A DNA stretch of 5,726 nucleotides from NCBI GenBank assembly GCA_035542775.1, contig DATKKX010000185.1, positions 1 through 5,726 on the forward strand, given 5' to 3'. The position numbers and the translations under genes are program-made. Source of the stretch: DATKKX01 sp035542775 (GTDB lineage Bacteria; Planctomycetota; Phycisphaerae; UBA1845; UTPLA1). The notes under the pieces are model-generated. The model ran no database searches, was not told where the DNA came from, and worked only from the letters and a program-made list of their open reading frames with translations. Of the stretch, positions 1 to 4,027 are shown piece after piece. The stretch's first letter is position 1; every line of letters begins with the position of its first letter.

Positions 1-20
1 CGGGGACGTGCCCATAGCTC

Positions 21-106
21 TACCTGTTTATCCAGCGTTTCTCGGTGCGCCTCCTGGCGCGCCGAGAAGCGCGCAACGCCAAGCGGCAGGCCGTTGCAAA
101 CAGGTA
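21..106 (+). other. Predicted three-way-junction inverted-repeat element (possible structured RNA)
   Basis: Three nested perfect or near-perfect stems close on each other. Outer stem P1 pairs 21-29 with 98-106 (9 bp). P2 pairs 35-51 with 56-72 (17 bp, loop TCCT at 52-55). P3 pairs 73-78 with 92-97 (6 bp, extendable by two pairs around a bulged C). P2 and P3 abut with no spacer, P3 abuts the 3' arm of P1, and the only junction linker is 30-34. P2 contains two T-G pairs (38/69 and 46/61) that stay paired as G-U in plus-strand RNA but become A-C mismatches in minus-strand RNA. This mildly favours plus-strand transcription. No promoter or U-tract is visible on either side, and I recognise no named RNA family. 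Alternatives are a DNA-level cruciform, a repetitive palindromic element, or part of the tRNA 3' trailer. The pairing is seen directly; the function is unknown. Confidence 0.5.
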
Positions 107-119
107 TGAATCCGGGAAC

Positions 120-191
120 AGCCGACGGTGGGATTTGAACCCACGACCTCAGCTTTACGAAAGCCGTGCTCTACCGCTGAGCTACGTCGGC
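120..191 (-). tRNA. tRNA-Thr, anticodon CGT
   Basis: The minus strand folds into a complete cloverleaf. The acceptor stem GCCGACG/CGTCGGC has 7 perfect pairs. The D stem is GCTC/GAGC with a short 7-nt loop. The anticodon stem CGGCT/AGCTG contains one G-T pair and a loop TTCGTAA, giving anticodon CGT (reads ACG, threonine). The variable loop has 5 nt, and the T arm is GTGGG-TTCAAAT-CCCAC. The discriminator position (base 120) is T on the tRNA strand, and CCA is not encoded, so it must be added by the CCA-adding enzyme. The gene has its own upstream promoter (211-239) and is separated from the preceding protein gene by a terminator, so it is probably transcribed independently. The identity rests only on the anticodon, but the fold is unambiguous. 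Confidence 0.97.
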
Positions 192-210
192 GGACAAACT
201 TGAAGGCGAT

Positions 211-239
211 ATAATTCCAGACTCGCCGGGATTCGTCAA
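211..239 (-). promoter_or_regulatory. Sigma70-type promoter of tRNA-Thr
   Basis: On the minus strand, a -35 box TTGACG (234-239, 5 of 6 matches to TTGACA) is followed after exactly 17 bp by a -10 box AATTAT (211-216, 4 of 6, with the key A at position 2 and T at position 6). The -10 box ends 19 bp before the first base of the tRNA, so transcription would start around 203-205 with a leader of about 12 nt. A GC-containing stretch (ATCGCC) follows the -10 box, as is common at stable-RNA promoters under stringent control. This last point is inference. Confidence 0.7.
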
Positions 240-280
240 GGGTCCTTCGAAAAAACGCTTTCTACGCCGCAGGGCGAGAG

Positions 281-315
281 AAAAAACGAGACCGTGGCCA
301 ATGGGCCGCGGCCTC
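281..315 (-). terminator. Rho-independent terminator of the repeat-protein gene
   Basis: On the minus strand, arms 304-315 and 288-299 form a 12-position stem (GAGGCCGCGGCC against GGCCACGGTCTC) with one G-T pair, one C-A mismatch and a CATT tetraloop. One G follows and then six T (286-281). This is a textbook intrinsic terminator. It lies about 80 bp past the stop codon of the large gene and upstream of the tRNA promoter, insulating the two transcription units. Confidence 0.88.
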
Positions 316-393
316 GGTTTGATGTCCATCGGCGCCCCATGAGCCGGGCTGGCTGCCCAACGCCCGCCGCAAAGCCTCATTTCAGTATCGGCA

Positions 394-3300
394 TCACGGC
401 GACGCCGGCACACCCAGCACCGCGAAGAAGCCCGACAAATCGTTCAGATCGACGACCTTGTCGCCGTTGAAATCACCGCAGCGGCAGTCCGAGCCGCTGC
501 CGAGAACGCAATCTACGAAGCCCTGAATATCCAGGCCATTAACCACACCATCGGCGTTCAGATCGCCCGGCAACGGGCAGGGGCACGGATTAGGGGCACA
601 AACGCCGCCCATGACCCACGCCCCCACACAAGCCGTCTGGAGCGTTACCGTGCAGGTTCCATCTGCGTGGCAGCACGAACCGGAGGGCTGCGGGCAGGGA
701 TTCGGATCGCACGTACCGAACATCGTCCACGTATCAGTGCAATCAGCATGCAGGGTGACGGCACAAGAGCCGTCGGCATGGCAGCATGAACCGGTCGGCT
801 GCTGGCATGGGTTGGGATCACAGGTCCCGCCCAGCGTCCACTGCCCTCCCACGCAATCCATCTGCAAGGTAACCGCGCAGGTTCCATCCGCCTGGCAGCA
901 CGCCCCGGTCGCGGCCGCGCATCCCTCGCCCGCCAGTAGCTTCTGAACGAGTGCCTGCACATCGCCCTGGTTGATTGCTCCATCTTTGTTCACGTCGGCC
1001 CTGCAGAAGCCCAGCGAGCCGGCCGGCGGCAGCTCTATCAACGCGCGACACAGCCCCTCGACATCGCGGCCATCCAATAGGCCGTCCCCGTTGGTGTCGC
1101 CGTGGCAACAATCAGGAGGCGGCGGTGGACAGGACGCCCCTTCAAGAAGCATCTGCACAAACGGTCCCACGTCATCGAGGTTGATCTGCAAGTCAAGGTT
1201 GATATCCGCTTCGCAAAACGCATTGGAACCCCTGGCCGGCGGGTTCAGCAGCCGGGCGACGAAAGGCTGAATGTCCTGTCCGTTGATGTGACCGTCCTCA
1301 TTGTTGTCACCAATGCAGCAGTCGTGCGTCGGCGGGAGTGGGCACGTCAAAGTCGGGTCGCCGCAGTACTTATCTGCGTAGAATGTGTCCCCCGGCAGGA
1401 TGCACGCTGACTCAGGCAAATCAGTGCAACTACCATCTACGCGGCAGCAGGCGCGATCCGCACAAGGATTCGGCTCGCAACTCGCGCCCAGTGTCCAGTG
1501 GCCGGTGCAACCCACCTCGGTCGTGATGGTGCAGTCGTTCGTCAACAGGTCGCAGCATGAGCCGGTCGGCGGACAGGGATTCGGAGTGCAAACCCCGCCC
1601 AGCGTCCAATCGCCACTGCAACCCAACTCCGTCGTTATGCTGCACTCACCGGTCATCAAATTGCAGCACGAACCAGTGGGTGGACACGGGTTCGGAGAGC
1701 AAACCCCGCCCAGCGTCCAATCGCCGCTACACCCCGCCGCGGTCGTTACCGTGCACTCCCCAGTCAACAGATTGCAGCAAGCCCCGACCGGGGGACAGGG
1801 GTTCGGTTCACAGACCCCGCCCAGCGTCCAATCGCCGCTACAGCCCAATGCCGTCGTTATGCTGCACTCACCGGTCATCAAATTGCAGCACGAACCAGTA
1901 GGCGGACATGGGCTCGGAGTGCAAACGCCACCCAGCGTCCAATCGCCACTGCAACCCAACTCCGTCGTTATGGTGCACTCACCCGTCATCAGATCGCAGC
2001 AGGAGCCCGTCGGCGGGCAGGGGTTCGGCGTACAGACTCCGCCCAACGCCCAGTTGCCGCCGACGCAACCCAACTCGGTTGTTACTGTGCAAACGCCGGT
2101 CACCGGATCGCAGCAGGAACCGGTCGGTGGGCAGGGGTTCGGCGTACAGACCCCGCCCGACGTCCAGTTGCCGACGCAACCTAGCTCGGTTCTTACTGTG
2201 CAGACGCCGGTCACCGGATCACAGCAGGAACCCGTCGGTGGGCAGGGGTTTGGCGTACAGACCCCGCCCAATCTCCAGTTGCCGACGCAACCCAGCTCGG
2301 TTCTTACTGTGCAGGCGCCGGTCACCGGATCGCAACAGGAACCGGTCGGTGGGCAGGGGTTTGGCGTACAGACCCCGCCCAATGTCCAAGCGCCGGTGCA
2401 AGCCGCCTCGATCTTGATTGTGCAGGCGCCCGTCACCAGGTCGCAGCAAGAGCCTGCCGGCGGACACGGGTTCGGATCGCAAACCCCCGACAGGGTCCAT
2501 TGCCCGTTGCAGGCGGGTTGAATCGTGACCGTACAGGTCCCATCGTCATGGCAGCACGAGCCGGTTACGTCATCCCCTCCGTAAAGCAGGAAGGCCAAAT
2601 CCCTCCTGCTGTGCCACGGTGGGGTGTCTGGGGGACACTTGTCTGTGTTGCCCTGAACCAAGTTCCAGAAGGGCGGCCCGAAGCTCGCACCCTGCTTGGC
2701 TCGATACAGGCCGACGTTCTCGTAAGACGATAGGCACCACATCACCTGTGGTAGAGCCGTGACATGGGGCACAATGGACAGCCAATAAGTCGTGTTCTTC
2801 GCCAGGACGAAATCGACTGGGATGTCAACCACGAAGCAAGGCCGGCATGTTCCGACCAGCGTATGGGTCCAGCCCGAGGACACTACCTGGTCGATCACGT
2901 AGGCGGTATGCCCGCCGGTAATGGTGGGATATCCGCTTGGGCTGCCCGGCGAGTCCGCATACACCGTGACATCGATCCCCGTCCAATCGGCCGGCGTCTC
3001 GCTGCCCGTGCCGCGGTAGATCAGGAACGCAGCCCGGATCTTCAGGATTCGGTAGCTCGCGCTCGGCGAGCCGCCTGTCAGCACAAAATCGTCCGCCGCC
3101 CCGGCGACGAACCGCCAATCGGGTACGTTCGGATCGCTCCACTGAGAGGCGGGATCGCCCCAGTCATCCAGCGGCCCGCCATTGTCCCACACCACCGGAA
3201 GCTCACCTCGCGGCCCGCCGTCGAGTGCCGGCGCCGCCCACACGGTGGCGATGTCCGCCCCAGGTATGATGTTTGTCGCCAATTCCGGCGAAGATGTGTC

Positions 3301-3474
3301 CACAGGACCGACGTCAGTGCCGATCGGTGCCGCCTGCTCAGGCAGAACCGGGCCGGGCGAAGTGGATGGTCCCGCCAGCCCGCCCACCGTCACGCAGAGC
3401 AGGACCGCGACTGCGCCCACGACCGTCACCCCGACGAGGGAGATTGCCCTCGGGCGTCGCTCTCTATCGCCCAT
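394..3474 (-). CDS. Secreted cysteine-rich tandem-repeat protein with dockerin-like modules
   Basis: This 1026-residue protein has no recognised catalytic domain. Residues 1-35 look like a Sec signal sequence: a basic start (RERRPR), a long hydrophobic core and a possible cleavage site after GGLA. Residues ~60-300 form a beta-rich globular region with an 'ADDF' motif, resembling domains in other planctomycete exported proteins. Residues 305-674 are ten tandem units of about 37 residues, each with six cysteines (GSCC...C...C...C...PNPC). A divergent unit follows to ~718. Residues 719-788, 789-856 and 966-1026 each hold two DxNxDG-type calcium loops, like type I dockerins. Three more cysteine units lie at 857-965. 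The second loops of modules one and three have lost the loop glycine (DINLDLQINLDD, DFNGDKVVDLND). Cysteine pairing fits an oxidised extracellular setting. Met at 3474 was chosen because GGAAGGAG lies 8 nt upstream; Met at 3507 is an alternative with a weaker AAGGGG. A likely role is surface or matrix attachment, but this is inference. It is monocistronic, with its own terminator. Confidence 0.9.
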   Translation of the reverse strand: MGDRERRPRAISLVGVTVVGAVAVLLCVTVGGLAGPSTSPGPVLPEQAAPIGTDVGPVDTSSPELATNIIPGADIATVWAAPALDGGPRGELPVVWDNGGPLDDWGDPASQWSDPNVPDWRFVAGAADDFVLTGGSPSASYRILKIRAAFLIYRGTGSETPADWTGIDVTVYADSPGSPSGYPTITGGHTAYVIDQVVSSGWTHTLVGTCRPCFVVDIPVDFVLAKNTTYWLSIVPHVTALPQVMWCLSSYENVGLYRAKQGASFGPPFWNLVQGNTDKCPPDTPPWHSRRDLAFLLYGGDDVTGSCCHDDGTCTVTIQPACNGQWTLSGVCDPNPCPPAGSCCDLVTGACTIKIEAACTGAWTLGGVCTPNPCPPTGSCCDPVTGACTVRTELGCVGNWRLGGVCTPNPCPPTGSCCDPVTGVCTVRTELGCVGNWTSGGVCTPNPCPPTGSCCDPVTGVCTVTTELGCVGGNWALGGVCTPNPCPPTGSCCDLMTGECTITTELGCSGDWTLGGVCTPSPCPPTGSCCNLMTGECSITTALGCSGDWTLGGVCEPNPCPPVGACCNLLTGECTVTTAAGCSGDWTLGGVCSPNPCPPTGSCCNLMTGECSITTELGCSGDWTLGGVCTPNPCPPTGSCCDLLTNDCTITTEVGCTGHWTLGASCEPNPCADRACCRVDGSCTDLPESACILPGDTFYADKYCGDPTLTCPLPPTHDCCIGDNNEDGHINGQDIQPFVARLLNPPARGSNAFCEADINLDLQINLDDVGPFVQMLLEGASCPPPPPDCCHGDTNGDGLLDGRDVEGLCRALIELPPAGSLGFCRADVNKDGAINQGDVQALVQKLLAGEGCAAATGACCQADGTCAVTLQMDCVGGQWTLGGTCDPNPCQQPTGSCCHADGSCAVTLHADCTDTWTMFGTCDPNPCPQPSGSCCHADGTCTVTLQTACVGAWVMGGVCAPNPCPCPLPGDLNADGVVNGLDIQGFVDCVLGSGSDCRCGDFNGDKVVDLNDLSGFFAVLGVPASP
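580..906 (-). repeat. Second block of three cysteine-rich coding repeats
   Basis: Three units begin at 906, 792 and 681 (periods 114 and 111 bp) and encode GACC/GSCC-Q/HADG units with the same six-cysteine layout as the main array. They carry an 'xADGxC' turn, in place of the 'xxTGxC' turn that dominates the main array, and 'TL' before the fourth cysteine. They are therefore a separate subfamily, closest to the first unit of the main array (HDDG). They sit between the second and third dockerin-like modules. Confidence 0.85.
1453..2562 (-). repeat. Main tandem array of ten cysteine-rich coding repeats
   Basis: The conserved CC codon pair recurs on the plus strand at 1552, 1663, 1774, 1885, 1996, 2110, 2221, 2332, 2443 and 2551. 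Spacings are 111 bp except one of 114 (an extra Gly codon, 'CVGGNW') and one of 108 (first unit). All spacings are multiples of three, so the reading frame is kept. Neighbouring units at 2008-2343 are very similar at the DNA level. Units at 1564-1674 and 1786-1896, two periods apart, share a 47-nt identical tract (1631-1677 and 1853-1899). This shows recent duplication on top of the basic period. Confidence 0.95.
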
Positions 3475-3482
3475 GCGATTTG

Positions 3483-3490
3483 CTCCTTCC
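3483..3490 (-). promoter_or_regulatory. Shine-Dalgarno site deciding the start of the repeat-protein gene
   Basis: GGAAGGAG on the minus strand lies 8 nt before ATG at 3474. This is near-perfect complementarity to the 16S 3' end at ideal spacing. It selects the Met preceding GDRERRPR over the in-frame ATG 33 bp upstream (3507), which would lengthen the N-region of the signal peptide. That upstream ATG has its own weaker AAGGGG 8 nt away, so minor initiation there is possible. Confidence 0.72.
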
Positions 3491-3584
3491 GAGCGTCCCT
3501 GTTTCATTCATCCTGCCCCTTGCCACCCGATGCGCCCGGCAACCCCCGTACCTGGTTGAATCCGTGTAACGGCGGAACGCGCCA

Positions 3585-3626
3585 CCGCTGCCAGCGACCA
3601 GCCATCCGCTCCCACCCTGGCAGCAG
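3585..3626 (-). repeat. 10-bp inverted repeat in the leader
   Basis: CCGCTGCCAG at 3585-3594 and CTGGCAGCAG at 3617-3626 pair over ten positions, with one pair that is T-G in minus-strand RNA, around a 22-nt loop. The stem lies about 110 bp upstream of the start codon. It could be an mRNA hairpin or a spaced-dyad protein site. No U-tract follows, so it is not an intrinsic terminator. Confidence 0.45.
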
Positions 3627-3690
3627 GCCGCTGTGTCATCACTCCAGGAATGGCGACTACGGCGCTAACCGGGCCGTTTGGAGGAAGGAA

Positions 3691-3747
3691 CCCCCCGTAT
3701 CCTCATCGGAACACACTGGGGGGCCATGCAGCATTCGTTCTCCCCCC
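3691..3747 (-). promoter_or_regulatory. Competing G6/C6 hairpins in the leader (attenuator-like)
   Basis: Read on the minus strand, a G6 run (3742-3747), a C6 run (3718-3723) and a second G6 run (3691-3696) follow each other. The C6 run can pair with either G6 run but not both at once. The downstream hairpin is better supported because its loop holds further pairs (GTGT with ATAC, CC with GG). The upstream pairing would cover GGGGGGAG in front of the 25-codon open frame beginning at 3734. The runs are seen directly; the switching is inference, and no known riboswitch core was recognised. Confidence 0.3.
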
Positions 3748-3932
3748 GGGCCAGCCTTTGCCCATCGACAGCGGGATGACCCACCACCTTGCTATGTGCT
3801 AAGTCGCCGGGCATGCCTCTGCGCACCAGCGGCCAACAGCGTTCAAGGGCCGCAAAATCTTGTTGTCTGGCATCCGTCAACGCAGCAGCATGGTTCAGGC
3901 AGGCGGGGCCTTCCTACTTATGGGCGGGCACT

Positions 3933-3941
3933 ATTATATCA
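3933..3941 (-). promoter_or_regulatory. Extended -10 promoter upstream of the repeat-protein gene
   Basis: The minus strand reads TGATATAAT: a perfect TATAAT (3933-3938) preceded by TGn (3939-3941), the extended -10 motif. No good -35 box lies 16-18 bp upstream, which extended -10 promoters tolerate. Transcription would start near 3925. A small dyad, ATATC-AC-GATAT (3936-3947), overlaps the box and could be an operator or simply AT-rich chance. The site sits about 90 bp after the mfd stop, in a distinctly AT-richer patch than its surroundings. Confidence 0.5.
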
Positions 3942-3998
3942 CGATATCTGATCTTACGCACGTCCTAAGTGTCTGTCTCAAATCAGTGCCGATAATCT

Positions 3999-4023
3999 GC
4001 GCGGACCCGTCTCAGATCCGCGC
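3999..4023 (-). terminator. Hairpin just after mfd, possible terminator without U-tract
   Basis: GCGCGGA (3999-4005 on the plus strand) and TCCGCGC (4017-4023) form a perfect 7-bp GC-rich stem, extendable by a C-G and a T-G pair. It begins four bases after the mfd stop codon. The bases that follow on the minus strand (AGATTATC) are not a U-run, so it is a poor intrinsic terminator. It may instead protect the mRNA 3' end or work with Rho. Confidence 0.4.
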
Positions 4024-4027
4024 TATC

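Larger units (their letters stand above)
3475..4027 (-). other. Gene-free stretch: probable long leader of the repeat-protein gene
   Basis: About 550 bp lie between the mfd stop and the repeat-protein start. No frame here looks like a real protein. The best elements are a hairpin after mfd (3999-4023), an extended -10 box (3933-3941), competing G6/C6 hairpins (3691-3747) and a 10-bp inverted repeat (3585-3626). A 25-codon open frame (3734 to 3657, minus strand) starts at ATG with GGGGGGAG 5 nt upstream. I treat it as a leader-peptide candidate only. No promoter nearer the gene is evident, so if the extended -10 is used the leader would be about 450 nt. Confidence 0.5.

Noticed and set aside
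21..106. Integron attC site or hammerhead ribozyme as an explanation for the junction element
   Set aside because: No RYYYAAC/GTTRRRY pair typical of attC, and no CUGAUGA or GAAA core of a hammerhead.
171..413. Minus-strand frame of 80 codons after the repeat-protein stop
   Set aside because: It runs through the intrinsic terminator, the tRNA promoter and into the tRNA, so it cannot be a sensible gene.
1385..2521. Long plus-strand open frame (378 codons) with its own repeated pattern opposite the cysteine-rich array
   Set aside because: It is a by-product of the repeat. Because the unit is a multiple of three, a stop-free antisense frame is copied in every unit. It has no signal sequence or recognisable domain, while the minus strand encodes a coherent secreted protein.
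580..2562. CRISPR-like regular repeats
   Set aside because: The periodicity is coding (111 bp, in frame, conserved cysteines) with no unique spacers between identical short repeats and no cas genes.
3725..3815. Faint resemblance of the leader to riboswitch cores (c-di-GMP-I-like GCACA..GCAA and GGGCAAAG; cobalamin-like CCCGC.TGT)
   Set aside because: Only short strings match. The GNRA-capped stem and receptor of c-di-GMP-I and the GGTG/ACTGT core of cobalamin switches are not found in order. A covariance search would settle it.
3665..3880. Minus-strand frame of 71 codons in the leader, starting at TTG
   Set aside because: No ribosome-binding site, a rare start codon and no recognisable motif. 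It overlaps the hairpin series.
2764..3951. Plus-strand open frame of 395 codons running through the N-terminal region and leader
   Set aside because: It is antisense to the real gene and then crosses the intergenic region. Its composition is arginine- and proline-heavy as expected for GC-rich shadow frames, with no domain seen.
3973..4018. Near-direct repeat of 12 bp (CTGTCTCAAATC at 3973, CCGTCTCAGATC at 4007) after mfd
   Set aside because: Only two imperfect copies (10 of 12), too little to call a repeat family or insertion-site duplication.
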